From positions 310,001 to 374,000 of the forward strand of contig CAKOGP040001825.1 in assembly GCA_933822405.4 (NCBI GenBank): DNA of 64,000 nucleotides, read 5' to 3'. Position 1 is the first letter of the stretch; each line of letters begins with the position of its first letter. The position numbers were made by a program, and so were the translations under genes. Below are positions 11,935 through 22,882 of the stretch, one piece after another. Under the pieces are notes generated by a model. The model saw only the letters and a program-made list of their open reading frames with translations, was not told the origin of the DNA and did not search any database. This DNA is from Cylindrotheca closterium (Eukaryota > Bacillariophyta > Bacillariophyceae > Bacillariales > Bacillariaceae).

Positions 11935-13311
11935 ATGAATAATAATGTTTTCAACGATCTATTGCAACTGCTCATCATCTCCATCACACTACATGGAAAA
12001 TTCTGTCATGCATATTCGATACGGAGTTTCCCGTCTTCCTTTGTTGTCACTACGGCAGAACCACCGTCGACATTCTTTCCCTCCTACCGCCGGTACACCA
12101 GCACCAGCACCAGCACCAGCACCACGCCAACAATCCGAAGCAATCATCACAAACATAAACGCAACAACCTTCTCTGCATGAAATTAAAAATTGGAACCCT
12201 GGGATTGCCAAACGTCGGGAAATCAACCCTCTTTAATGCCATGGCCCAACAATCCATTGCGCAGGCGGCCAATTTTCCTTTTTGTACCATTGATCCGAAC
12301 GTGACACCGATTGCCATGCCCGATTTATATTTGGAGGAGTTGGGCAAACTTGGCAAGAGTATCAAGACGGTACCCGCAACGATCGAGTGGGTGGATGTAG
12401 CGGGCTTGGCCAAGGGAGCTCATCGGGGAGAAGGACTGGGGAATCGATTCTTGGGGACCTTGCGAGAGTGTCGGGCATTGTGTCACTTGACCCGAGCCTT
12501 TGAAGATGAGAGTGTGGTGCATGTGGATGGAAAAGTGGATCCCGTGGGGGATATAGAAGCGATTGCTTTGGAATTACTATTGGCCGATCAAGCTCATGTG
12601 GAACGGCGGCTGGAACGGGGAGATAAGGTACCAGAAGAAGAGAGGACTGTATTGGAACAAGTGGCCTCTGGACTTGCCCTGGGGAAGCCCGCTAGGAGTC
12701 TGCAATTGACAAAGGAAGAACAATTGCACATTCGAGGCATGGGACTACTAACATTGAAACCAGTGATCCATGCCTTTAATGTGGACGAGTGCGATTACTT
12801 GTTGGATCGGGAGGCGACCTTGGAACGGATCCAATCAGAAATTGTTTCCAAGCTGGAATTTTTTGATCCAACAACGGACGTTTGGACCATTGTCAGTGCC
12901 AAGGTGGAATCAGAAATGGTCAGCAAATCACCAGAGGAACTTGCGGTATACTTGGAATCCTTGGGCGTCGAAGAGGACTTTGATAGGAAGTTATTATCCT
13001 ACCATCAATTGCCTCAATTGGTGGCACATGTCTTGGGTCTAAAGTTGATTTATACAGGACCAGGAGTGCCACCGGAGCGATCACAGACGACCAAGGCACA
13101 TTTACTGTCGGGGCCTTTGACGGCCGAGGGGTTGGCGGGACGAATACATGGGGAAATTGAAAGTGGATTCATCAAGGCAGAGGTCATATCGGCCGCCAAT
13201 CTACTAGAGCATGGTACTTACAATGCTGCCAAGGATACGGGGAGTATACGAATGGAGGGAAGGGAATACCAATTGGAAAATAACGATGTTGTGTGCATCA
13301 AGTGGAAATGA
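11935..13311 (+). CDS. Organelle-targeted YchF/OLA1-type ATPase
   Basis: 458 residues, single exon, starting at the ATG at 11935. The family is set by G1 GLPNVGKST (about residues 90-98), the switch region with WVDVAGLAKGAHRGEGLGN, and the degenerate G4 motif NVDE in place of NKxD, a hallmark of YchF proteins that prefer ATP to GTP. A TGS domain closes the C-terminus. Bacterial YchF starts directly before the G1 motif, whereas here about 80 extra residues precede it. These are a hydrophobic signal-like segment (residues 9-26, ending CHAY) and a Ser/Thr/Arg-rich stretch with a TS repeat from a CAGCAC microsatellite. This layout suits a diatom plastid bipartite presequence; mitochondrial targeting is the alternative. 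YchF proteins associate with ribosomes and act in translation and stress responses. Confidence 0.92.
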   Translation: MNNNVFNDLLQLLIISITLHGKFCHAYSIRSFPSSFVVTTAEPPSTFFPSYRRYTSTSTSTSTTPTIRSNHHKHKRNNLLCMKLKIGTLGLPNVGKSTLFNAMAQQSIAQAANFPFCTIDPNVTPIAMPDLYLEELGKLGKSIKTVPATIEWVDVAGLAKGAHRGEGLGNRFLGTLRECRALCHLTRAFEDESVVHVDGKVDPVGDIEAIALELLLADQAHVERRLERGDKVPEEERTVLEQVASGLALGKPARSLQLTKEEQLHIRGMGLLTLKPVIHAFNVDECDYLLDREATLERIQSEIVSKLEFFDPTTDVWTIVSAKVESEMVSKSPEELAVYLESLGVEEDFDRKLLSYHQLPQLVAHVLGLKLIYTGPGVPPERSQTTKAHLLSGPLTAEGLAGRIHGEIESGFIKAEVISAANLLEHGTYNAAKDTGSIRMEGREYQLENNDVVCIKWK

Positions 13312-13450
13312 CGAGGTCAACATTTACTACCATCATAGTAATAGGTCCTACTAATAACAATAATAAGACTGCTAGCTAAAGAAAATGCTAAATTTTTTGG
13401 TCTCATCGAATACCATGGCATTTCCCAAAATAGATTGAGTGAATATGTAC

Positions 13451-16400
13451 TCACGAAGACTGCAGTCGTTCTATCAGGTCTGCTTTTTTCCCGCTCAATC
13501 TGAGTCCCCTTTTTCGTAGTTCATCCTTCAATTCAATGACAGTCAGTTTGGAGAAGTCAGTCACGGCTGGTACGCTAAACTCTGACTCAACAGTAGATTC
13601 CGGCTGAACTGCAGCTGGTGATCCCTCTTCCAAAACATCATCGTTATTAACGTCATTATGCTCGTCTTCATAGGCTTGGACTGCAGCTCGGGCTTGTTTT
13701 CCAATTTCTGCCAAGTCGATGCCATCCATTTCGAACTCCCAATCCAAATCGTCATCACTGCTGGTTTCTTTCGCGGCTTGGACTCCTGGTGTTTGTTCAC
13801 TTTCGTAGACTTCCAATTCATATTGCTCCAATTTGGCAACCAACTTTGACTTTTTGCCATATGCTTTGATGCCTCGGACCTTGCACTCTTCACGCAGAAA
13901 ACTTACAGTCAACTTTGACCAATCTCGAAGTGGTAGTGGCAGATCCGATCTCTGGGAGTTGCCTGGTGCGCTGGACATAGCTATTGCATTTTTCGCTGCA
14001 CTGGAGATAGTTTCTAGGTCCCCTTGATCTGCAAACATGTCACTAACATCCTCATCGTCATCTTCGAAGTCATTATCATCGATGACTTTTTTTCCTTTCA
14101 TTGCCACAGCACGGGCGATTTCCTCAAGGTCTCCTTCTGGAAGCATGTCTTGAACAGCCTCCAAGTCAGAGTCTGAAAACTTATCGTCATCTACAAGAGT
14201 TTCACCAGACATTGCTACCGCTTCCCTGGCAGCACGTGCAATGACCTCAAGGTCTCCTTCTGGAAGCATGGCTTCAACATCATCAAAGTCTGAATCGACA
14301 GAAGGAACGAAGACTTCGTCGTCTTCATCATCGTCTACGGCAGTTGCACTGGACATTGCCACCGCTTCTCTGGCCGCACGAGCAATAGCCTCCAAGTCCC
14401 CCTCAGGCATCAGGTCGTCGAGGTCCTCCTCATCAGAATCGCTCGTTGCCTCCTCTTCGTCATCTACGATAGTTTCACCAGACATTGCCACCGCTTCTCT
14501 GGCCGCACGGGCAATAGCCTCCAAGTCCCCCTCAGGCATCAGGTCGTCGAGGTCCTCCTCATCAGAATCGCTCGTTGCCTCCTCTTCGTCATCTACGATA
14601 GTTTCACCAGACATTGCCACCGCTTCTCTGGCCGCACGGGCAATAGCCTCCAAGTCCCCCTCAGGCATCAGGTCGTCGAGGTCCTCCTCATCAGAATCGC
14701 TCGTTGCCTCCTCTTCGTCATCTACGATAGTTTCACCAGACATTGCCACCGCTTCTCTGGCCGCACGGGCAATAGCCTCCAAGTCCCCCTCAGGCATCAG
14801 GTCGTCGAGGTCCTCCTCATCAGAATCGCTCGTTGCCTCCTCTTCGTCATCTACGATAGTTTCACCAGACATTGCCACCGCTTCTCTGGCCGCACGGGCA
14901 ATAGCCTCCAAGTCCCCCTCAGGCATCAGGTCGTCGAGGTCCTCCTCATCAGAATCGCTCGTTGCCTCCTCTTCGTCATCTACGATAGTTTCACCAGACA
15001 TTGCCACCGCTTCTCTGGCCGCACGGGCAATAGCCTCCAAGTCCCCCTCAGGCATCAGGTCGTCGAGGTCCTCATCATCATCGCTCGTTGCCTCCTCTTC
15101 GTCATCTACGATAGTTTCACCAGACATTGCCACCTCATCATCTGCAATAGTTTCACCAGACATTGCCACCGCTTCTCTGGCAGCACGGGCAATAGCCTCC
15201 AAGTCCCCCTCAGGAATCAGGTCATCGAGGTCGTCCTCATCAGAATCGCTCGTTGCCTCCTCTTCGTTATCTACGATAGTTTCACTGGACATTGCCACTG
15301 CTTCTCTGGCAGCACTGGCAATAGCCTCCAAGTCCCCCTCAGGCATGAAGTCGTCGAGGTCCTCCTCATCAGAATTGCTCGTTACCTCCTCCTCCTCGTC
15401 CTCCTCATCGTCATCAAAGACCATGGGAGCTTCTTCCTCGTCAGCTTCACTTTCACCAACTTGATTGAGCTCCTCGGCGAGCTTAGTAGCAGCATCCCAA
15501 TCAGCCTTCGCTCCAATATCAGCGATAATTTCATCCATGCCAACGATTTTTCCACCAACACCCTGCTGCGCAAGTTCCAATGTGGCTGCCCATTCATCTT
15601 CATCTTCATCAGCCGCCAGCTCTTCTTCGGCGTCCTCTTCAACAGTGCCTTCGTCATTTTCCACTAGGATATTGTCAGCATCTATGACAGCATCCTCATC
15701 ATCATCGAGTTCGTCGGTCTCATCTTCCAATACGTTACTGATATTGCTACTTGTAGCCACTTCATCCTCGTCTTCTTCGCCCGTTTCTGCTTCATCCTCT
15801 TCCATGAGCACATCATCTAGCTTCATGTCCGCCTTACCCAGCGTTTCGTCAGCGAGAGCCATTGCCGCATCAGCTTGGTCGATCACCGCTTCTACTTGCT
15901 CCAAAAATTCAGCTACGAGCTCCGGAGAGCTTTGCATGATTTCTTCGGTAGCCAAAGAATCATCCATTTTGGGAGCATACACACTCTTTTTGGTGGCCAT
16001 TTGTTCGCTTTGGTACTGATCAATCGCTCTTGTCACTTTTGCTGCCAATTCGTTGGAAAGTCCCGTCACTCGTTCATCCGCAGATGCGGCGCGTACCAAT
16101 TGTATGGCAGCTTCAGTGGCATCCCAGGTTACACTTCCAAAGCTTCGAAATACATCACCGACTTGACCTTTCTGCATACTCGCAAACGCTGCACTTATTC
16201 CGGCAGCACCGGAGATGACAACACCCTTAGTGGACAAGAGTGCTAAGCCTGCTGTAAGCAATGCAGCTCCCTTTATTGACTCTTCGGGGACTCCTTCTTG
16301 CACCTCTGGCTTTTTCTGGAAAGTTAACAATGAGTGTTGGAACATGCAGAATGCAACACAATACTAATATCTTCACAGAGTTCTTACAAATTCAATAGTC

Positions 16401-17017
16401 TTGACAAAATCAGTAATCTTCGCAACTGTCACGTCCTTGCTCTGCTCAAATTTTCCAATCAATCTTGCTAATTTTTCATCAACAACCGGGGGTACTGGCG
16501 GCGGTGAAATCGGTGGCTTTGGGTTGAATTTTGCAGCAAACTCCTGTCGTTTTCTCTCGTTGTTCTTTCTGATTACCATATTCACCACCTCTTCTATGTA
16601 TATTTTTTTGTATGCTTCGAATAGCAACCGACTTTCGCTAGTTTCGTAGGCTAGTTTGACAGCAGCGTCGTAAGGAACGGAAACATCAGCAGGTTCATAA
16701 ACTGGAGAAGGTACATATCCATGTTGTTTGGACTTGACTAGCTCCACTGCTCTTTCAAGATATACCGTTTTGAAACGCTCAAATGCAACTGTCTTGTTGG
16801 AAGATTCATAAGCCAACCTTGCAGCTGCATCATAAGGAACGGATACATCGACGACCTTTTCGACAACTGCCGATGCAAAAAAGGCTGGTGTATCTTCACT
16901 CGACTTGATCATCGAACGCCGTCGCTTTCCCAGGTGTTTTCCAAAGAAACTGAAGGGAGAGACCTCATCTGCACACAAAGACACTATCAATAATGGTATT
17001 ATTTTTGTGATTCTCAT
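13451..17017 (-). CDS. Plastid-type acidic repeat protein with two SAP domains
   Basis: Two exons, 16388-17017 and 13451-16315, joined in phase 0 across a 72-nt intron with GTAAGA donor and TTCCAG acceptor; 1164 residues. The N-terminus has a hydrophobic signal ending near SPFSFF and then a basic stretch, fitting a diatom plastid presequence. A motif starting VSVPYDAA occurs twice (about residues 52-90 and 112-150). A hydrophobic Gly/Ala stretch follows the exon junction. The centre is very acidic, with about eleven copies of a 43-residue unit built on MPEGDLEAIARAAREAVAMS. The C-terminus carries two SAP-like helix-extended-helix motifs (about 1003-1040 and 1128-1162, the second with GKKADLIERL). 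SAP domains usually bind DNA, so a plastid nucleoid or transcription-linked role is possible but unproven. I recognise no named family. Confidence 0.8.
13975..15380 (-). repeat. 129-bp tandem repeat array (about 11 units, five identical in the protein core)
   Basis: The unit encodes DEEDLDDLMPEGDLEAIARA plus REAVAMSGETIVDDEEEATS, 43 residues in all. The core copies between about 14390 and 15110 are nearly identical at DNA level with an exact 129-bp period. Copies toward both ends are diverged or shortened; one near 15120-15150 is a partial duplication. The gradient from identical centre to diverged edges suggests recent expansion or homogenisation by unequal exchange. Confidence 0.95.
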
Positions 17018-17341
17018 TGTTCAAGGTCTTGTTTCATTTGCTTGCTTGGCAAGAGAGCTCAGTGTCAAACTTGAAACTTGAAGTTTGAAATCAGAAATCA
17101 TCACACTCAAATTGGTCGAGCCTCCACAAATCTTCTGTCATTTGTAAGGGACCCGGATCGTTCAGAATCGTATCCAGAACACGTCAGTGCGGTAAAAACA
17201 CTGATGTCATGAAGACCAAAACTCCGACACGACAGAAAATCGATTGACATCTGTGTTGGTGGTTTGTTGACTCAGACTATTGCAATCGACGTATCCATAC
17301 TTTCAGTAACACAAATTAGAATACCCAAAAAACAAAACAAA
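17018..17341. promoter_or_regulatory. Divergent spacer between two plastid-type genes
   Basis: 324 bp between the starts of the SAP repeat gene and the DUF2854 gene. No reading frame of note is present. The segment 17061-17100 contains short near-repeats (CAAACTTGAAACTTGAAG / TTTGAAATCAGAAATCA). A shared promoter for two plastid-directed products is plausible. Confidence 0.35.
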
Positions 17342-18246
17342 ATGGTCAAGACAATCCTCACCATCGCTGCAATCTGCTCTGTCGCCATCGCACCAGCTGT
17401 TGCCTTTGCCCCACAATCAACGCTGTCTTCCAAAGTTCTTTCAAGTCATAGCAAGAATTTCGAGTCCACCAAGATGTTCATGTCCGACGACGACGTATGT
17501 GCTCTAAACTGCAGCTGTTGATCCTGTAGTTCTATGAAATTTCTCATCTCATCATCTTTCTTACTTGCTATTTGCAGTCATGGGAAGCCTCAAAATCTGC
17601 GATGGTCGGAGGTGCTGGAGTCAACAACGCCGGAGAGCCACCATTTGAGATCCGTGGTTTCTCTCTTGGAAACTTGATCATTGCTTCTGGTGTTCTTATT
17701 ACTGTCCTTTCCTTTGTTGAATATTTGAGTGATTCTGGAAGCGAGGGTTTGAATGTTTCCGGTTTGGGATTTGTGTATGGAATTCCTGTTTTCCTGGCCG
17801 GTGCTGCTTTGAAGTATGCTGAAATTGAACCCGTCCCAGTCTTCAGCACACCTGAAGGTGAACAGATTTACGAATCCAAGAAAACTGATATCATTGATAA
17901 GATTAAGAAAGATGTGACCAGACACAGATATGGAGACGAAGCCCACTTGGATACCACCGTAAAAAAGCTTGGATTGGTCATTCCAGGAAAGGCATACCCA
18001 CAACTCCGAGAACTTCGACAAGAAGAAGTCGACGGAGAGTTGGCATTCACCATTGTTTGGCAATCGTTGGAAACCCCATACAAGATGTGGGCTGATGAGC
18101 GCCGAATTAAGAAGTACGAAACATACTTTGGAAAGGGTGTCACTGCCGATGTTGTTAAGATTGATGCCGAGCAAAGATTGGTCGGAATCCGTCTGATTAC
18201 CAACAGCGATGTACCTGCCAAGACAGAAGAAACTGTTGAAGCATAA
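17342..18246 (+). CDS. Plastid DUF2854 membrane protein
   Basis: Two exons, 17342-17494 and 17578-18246, phase 0 across an 83-nt intron (GTATGT...TTGCAG); 273 residues. The N-terminus is a signal peptide ending AVAFAP, a clear example of the diatom ASAFAP plastid-targeting motif, followed by a Ser/Lys transit region. The mature part has two hydrophobic segments (about GNLIIASGVLITVLSF and GFVYGIPVFLAGAAL). Next comes the conserved block with KKDVTRHRYGDEAHLD and a C-terminal soluble domain. These match DUF2854, found in cyanobacteria and plastids and of unknown biochemical role. It presumably sits in the thylakoid or inner envelope. Confidence 0.9.
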
Positions 18247-18368
18247 ACAAGATGTGGTGCATTGAAATAATTTCTATAGATTTTCAATTATACAACAGGA
18301 GCTGACTTAATGTGTAACGAGGAACCCAATGTCAACTTTGCTCAAGAATTTCTCTCAGTTGGAACTAC

Positions 18369-18761
18369 TCACTTCTTCTCTGCGAGGAACGCTTCAGCCT
18401 CTGGCTTTTGCGGTGCTTGCAACGCAGGGTTTTCAGAATGGCCCTTCGGCAATGGGAATCCGTCAACGGCTTCGCTGAAACGAACTACCAAATTTTCCGG
18501 CGAGATATCCGCGTCCTTCTGCGCACACATGGCCTGGAATAATCGTCATCATAAGGCGAAGGGCGAGAACAATGTGCATCGTCAGAGAAAATCTGTGTGT
18601 ATCACTGAAATTGTGTCATCATCATCCATCGACGACATCAAGAGCATGGATCATCTCGTCGAATTCAAATCACGAACCTTGATGACCGCATCTGCTACTT
18701 CCTTTCGGACAGCAGCTGTTCGGCAAGCTTTGGGCAACCAGGTGATATGAACGAATGGCAT
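18369..18761 (-). CDS. Small 4-oxalocrotonate tautomerase-like protein (two exons)
   Basis: Found by reading the minus strand directly. Exon 1 is 18678-18761 (28 codons) and exon 2 is 18369-18533 (54 codons plus stop), joined in phase 0 across a 144-nt intron (GTTCGT...TTCCAG). The product has 82 residues. It starts MPFVHITWLP: in the tautomerase superfamily Met is removed and Pro is the catalytic base. This is followed by a helix (VRKEVADAVIKAM) and a strand/loop (ISPENLVVRFSEA, GFPLPKG) in the order seen in 4-OT proteins, usually about 62 residues. The extra C-terminal tail is Pro/Glu/Ala/Lys-rich. It is convergent with DUF2854. The substrate cannot be inferred. Confidence is limited by shortness and the eye-read intron. 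Confidence 0.68.
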
Positions 18762-19029
18762 CTTTACTACAACAACACAGTACTGTATTTTTATTTCGAA
18801 CGAACAGCAACCAAGGATGTCGAAGCTGAAGTTTTCAAAAAATCAAATCCATGCGCGAGTCGCGCGAACCCCATTCTTTTTATTTCATCTCCTGTGCCTG
18901 GTACAGGATGGTACCAGTTTTGATTCGAACCCCATTGGAAACTCTGAAGTATCTACAGTGTGGTACGTACAAGAATAATGCTATTCGTACTTTTAAAAAA
19001 GAAGTACTTTGACTCACTCGGAGGGAGTT

Positions 19030-20352
19030 TTACAATTTTCTCCGTTTGCTTCGTGGAGACCCATTTTCCCCATCTAATGCGCGCTTTGATCCCCCAATCT
19101 CTTCTTCATCTTCTGCACCGCGTTCATCGTCTCCATAGCTCTCAGGGTCTTCCGATTTACTTGCCAAAGGGACTTCATTTCCAGCGTTTCCATCTTCCGC
19201 ACTTTCACCAACAACTGAATCCTTCTCATCGTTCCCACCGTTTGCAACTTCTTCTTCGGAGAGTTGCTTACCGGCAGCTTCCCTGGCCGCCTCACTTTGC
19301 AGAATAATATTATGGCGGGCAACAACAGCCTCTGTTTCTGTTCGTAACAGTGCCATCATCGCGACCAACTCGTCATTCTTCTTGCGACAAGATATGATCT
19401 CGGTTTGAAAACTTTTGCTCTTGTCGTCCTCCATATACAAGTTTTCACGCAACACCTGTACTTTCTTTCTGAGTTTAGGTAACTCTTCTACTAGCTCCGA
19501 TTTATCCTTGTTCTGAGGCACCAAAGGTTCCAACCAACACATGGTATCTTTATTAGATCCAAACATACCTCCAGCAGACCATGCACTAGCAAGTGCAGGC
19601 TGCTTTGCAAGCTGCGAGAGCATGAGTGGAACCCCAGGTGGAACCTGAGGAACCTTCATTGCATGCCAGGATTCTAGTCCTGAGGAACGGCAATCCTTTT
19701 CAGCCTTCTTGAACTTCTCTTCAATTTTGTTCCAGACTTCCACCAGGTCCGTTGAATCGTCAGCCTCGCTTATGGTCAGTCTTTGGCGATGAATCAAGGC
19801 AGCTAATACCTCACGAGCAATCTGAAGTCGTGCCCGTTGTAATGCCACCAACTTGCCCCTCTTCTGAACTTGTTCTTGAAGGAACTTAACATGTCCGCTG
19901 ACGGTACCACGATAAGCTTTCAGCTTCTTTGAGAGGTACACATAATGTGCACGCAAGCTCAAATACTGTGATTCCATAATCTCTCTCTGGGCTTCACATT
20001 GTTGAATCTTCTGTCTCAAATTGGTGAGACGTTTCTCTTCCTCTGGATCAATGCGAACTGGCATCGCAATAATCGGAGGCGATGCAAGTGCTTTGGTACT
20101 CTTGCCATCTTCAACACCGTCATTTGAATTCTGAGAAATGTAGAATTGCTGGGAATATGCCGTGCAGGCATTGGAAAAGGCTTCCATGTGACGGATATCA
20201 CGCTCCATTTCTTCGGAAGTCAAGCCGACGAGGGGAGTGTTGGCACCGGTGTACCGTGCCGATAAACCTCTTGCCAGAAGGAATTGGTCCCCATCTGACT
20301 TTTTAGGTTTGGCGGATATCGGAGCTCCTACACGGGTCTTACTAATTGCCAT
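19030..20352 (-). CDS. Coiled-coil protein with C-terminal nuclear localisation-type signal
   Basis: 440 residues, single exon, ATG at 20352. Not assigned to a family. About residues 100-220 form a basic coiled coil (RLTNLRQKIQQCEAQREIME onward). A Pro-rich middle (VPQVPPGVPLMLSQLAKQP) follows, then a second coiled coil around residues 285-365 and an acidic tail ending with the basic cluster SPRSKRRKL, a likely nuclear localisation signal. The N-terminal 60 residues look folded and could be the diagnostic region. A nuclear scaffold or chromatin/transcription complex subunit is possible, but only from composition. Confidence 0.75.
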   Translation of the reverse strand: MAISKTRVGAPISAKPKKSDGDQFLLARGLSARYTGANTPLVGLTSEEMERDIRHMEAFSNACTAYSQQFYISQNSNDGVEDGKSTKALASPPIIAMPVRIDPEEEKRLTNLRQKIQQCEAQREIMESQYLSLRAHYVYLSKKLKAYRGTVSGHVKFLQEQVQKRGKLVALQRARLQIAREVLAALIHRQRLTISEADDSTDLVEVWNKIEEKFKKAEKDCRSSGLESWHAMKVPQVPPGVPLMLSQLAKQPALASAWSAGGMFGSNKDTMCWLEPLVPQNKDKSELVEELPKLRKKVQVLRENLYMEDDKSKSFQTEIISCRKKNDELVAMMALLRTETEAVVARHNIILQSEAAREAAGKQLSEEEVANGGNDEKDSVVGESAEDGNAGNEVPLASKSEDPESYGDDERGAEDEEEIGGSKRALDGENGSPRSKRRKL

Positions 20353-20630
20353 GGTTCAACAAATACCTTGCACCAGGCTTCGGCCTATCTGCGAAATCAA
20401 ATGTTACTGTTCAGTGAGTTGAAGCTGTTTAGAGCAAGAGTTTAGAGATGACATTGGCCATTTTGCTCCGTCGCAGGCCGGACGAGCAGACGGGGCGGGC
20501 TTGGGAAATTCTCAAATCGACTGGTTCGACCATTATGGGAACTAGTCTACTCGTACAACAACAACTATTATATTACCTACTGTACATCATTCATATTTGT
20601 TCGTGTGACCATCCAAGAGGAAGCTGAAGA

Positions 20631-22761
20631 ATGTCGCGACATCGCATGGTGAGAAATCTTACACAGGACGATTATTACGATGACTATGATGGTAAGTGGA
20701 ATGAAGTGTCCACTTTGGTACATTGGATCATTTGGCTCTGATTAACCTGCCCATTATTTCGTTCACAACAGACGAGTATTATGATGACGACTACTACGAG
20801 GATGATGACTTGCAGCAGCAATATGCCCCTCCATCACTTTCCAAGCCTATAATAGCAGCAGCAGCACCAGCTTCAGTTTTTGCTGCTCCCGTTGCGGCAG
20901 CTCCTGCTCCTAGAGCACAAATCCCCTGGCCCAAAGCTAAACCTGCAGTAAACACTGCACCCGCAATTGCAAAAGGGTCGTTAACAAAGCCTCCGCCAGG
21001 TTGGGGTACGCCTTCCAATAGCGCACCTGTGGGAGTAGCACAACCTCCACCAGGGTTTGCACCACCGTCAAATACAGCATCCGTTGGCGTCGCCAAACCA
21101 CCTGATGGATGGGGCAAACCAGCAGCGCTGCAATCTCAAAAGGCAACAACATTACCTGCAACAGCGGCTGGAGTCATGAAACCACCACCTGATTGGGGAA
21201 AACCATCGTCTGGACAAGAAGCGTCCAAAAATCAAGATTCAAAGACAAAAGCGACAGCGACGAAATCCAAATCCAGCAACAAACAACAGGGATCTGTATA
21301 TGTACCAAAACCGGTACCTGATATTTTGAAAACTGCCAAATCACAATTGAGTATGGTTGTCTTGGGTCATGTAGATGCTGGCAAATCCACAATGATGGGT
21401 CAAGTTCTCGTTCAAGCTGGATACATATCGAAACGAGAGGCTGGAAAGAAGCCAATGAGTTGGATTCTGGATGAAAATGAACAGGAACGAGAACGGGGCG
21501 TCACTATGGAGATTGGAACCAAAACTGTCCGGTAAGGAATATATTACGAAGTTGGTTGGCAATGATGCGGTTTCTGAGTAAGTCATACGGCTCACACCCG
21601 ATGTTGTTTTGGTACAGTGTTCCAAAGCACGATATTGTTCTTTTGGATGCACCTGGTCATGCAGATTTTGTTCCAATCATGATCACAGGTGCAGCCAATG
21701 CGGACGTTGCGATACTTGTAGTAGCTGCAAATACAGGTGAATTCGAAGCGGGATTTGATGGAGGGGGTCAAACAAAGGAACACATTTTACTGGCCCGGGG
21801 ATTAGGTGTAACGCAGATTTTGGTTGCCATCAACAAACTTGATATGGAAGACTGGAGCAAGCAACGGTATGACGAAATTCAGGCAAAAGTTAAAAGTTAT
21901 TTGCTGCAGCAACAGTTCGCCCCCAAGAGAATACGATTTCTGCCATTGAGTGGTTTGACTGGGGAAAATGTTAAATCTCGCAATGATTCGAAATTATCAG
22001 CATGGTACAAAGGGCCTACACTATTAGATGCAATGAATGATTTTTTGCCTGCAAAGCGGCAACTCGGTAAGTCAGGGGTACCTATTCCATTATTCGCTTT
22101 GGCATTTTGAATTACTCACACCTGGTAAGAAAAACCATTTAGATTTGGAATAACAGATGTCTACGCCGAAGGCAAAGGTGTTGTAGCTCGTGGACGTGTC
22201 ATGCAAGGATTTGTGGAAGCTGGAGAGCGATTGGTTGTTCTTCCGATTGGCGATGTTGTCACAGTCAACAAGCTGGAACATTTACAACCTCCTACTACAG
22301 ATGACAATGACAAAAACGCATTCAAGCGTCTATCTATTGGGATGGCCGGGGATACTGTTGAACTGGTACTTTCTGGTATCGAGTTGGTGCGTCTTTCTGT
22401 GGGCAGTATCCTATCCAACCCAAACGCAAGACCACCGTTGACAAAGAAGGCGAAAGCTAAAGTTTTTATTCTTGACTCTGTGACCATACCAATCATTCGA
22501 GGAGCTCGTGTTATGTTTCACATGCAGAGCTTGGATATTCCTGCAACCGTATCCAAGCTTATTGCTCTCACAAAAGGTGGAGGCGAAGTTATTAAGGAAA
22601 GACCGCGAGCACTCTCACGAAATTCAAGTGCAATCGTGGAAATTACTTTGAATGACAAGATTGCTATGGAACAATTTTCATCTTGTCGAGCTCTTGGACG
22701 TTTCGTTTTGCGGCGATCCGGCGACACTATTGCAGTAGGTGTAATTGACGAGCTGCTGTAG
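20631..22761 (+). CDS. HBS1: HBS1-like translational GTPase (ribosome rescue)
   Basis: Four exons, 20631-20691, 20772-21531, 21618-22066 and 22130-22761, give 633 residues. The N-terminus, starting [10 protein letters not shown] and then Asp/Tyr-rich, matches the HBS1 N-terminal region. A disordered linker with PPPGW/PPDGW-type repeats separates it from an EF1A-like GTPase: G1 GHVDAGKS, the switch with [11 protein letters not shown]3 DAPGH, G4 NKLD, then two beta-barrel domains. HBS1 works with Pelota/Dom34 to split stalled ribosomes in no-go and non-stop decay. Exon 4 must begin after the TAAG at 22126-22129 to keep the [14 protein letters not shown] motif; the nearby TTAG and ACAG acceptors would break or shorten it. 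eRF3 is a relative, but the N-terminus argues for HBS1. Confidence 0.92.
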
Positions 22762-22882
22762 TATGAGTAGCTATTAGAAATGACTCATAGTTTCTCATGT
22801 TCAGATTTCTATGTAGACTACAGTACATCATTGTATAGCAGATGTTGTGGACATAGTTCCGGACTTGGGACAGAATAATATA

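Noticed and set aside
13975..15380. Regular repeat array considered as CRISPR or centromeric satellite
   Set aside because: Units are contiguous without unique spacers, lie inside a coding exon and keep the frame.
14241..15464. 407-codon plus-strand open frame, Ser-rich repeats
   Set aside because: Antisense shadow of the 129-bp repeat in the SAP gene. A repeat unit divisible by three keeps all frames periodic, and the sense strand has the presequence, intron and SAP motifs.
18890..18960. tRNA-like T-arm (GGTTCGAATC on the minus strand)
   Set aside because: No matching T-stem, anticodon arm or acceptor stem could be formed around it.
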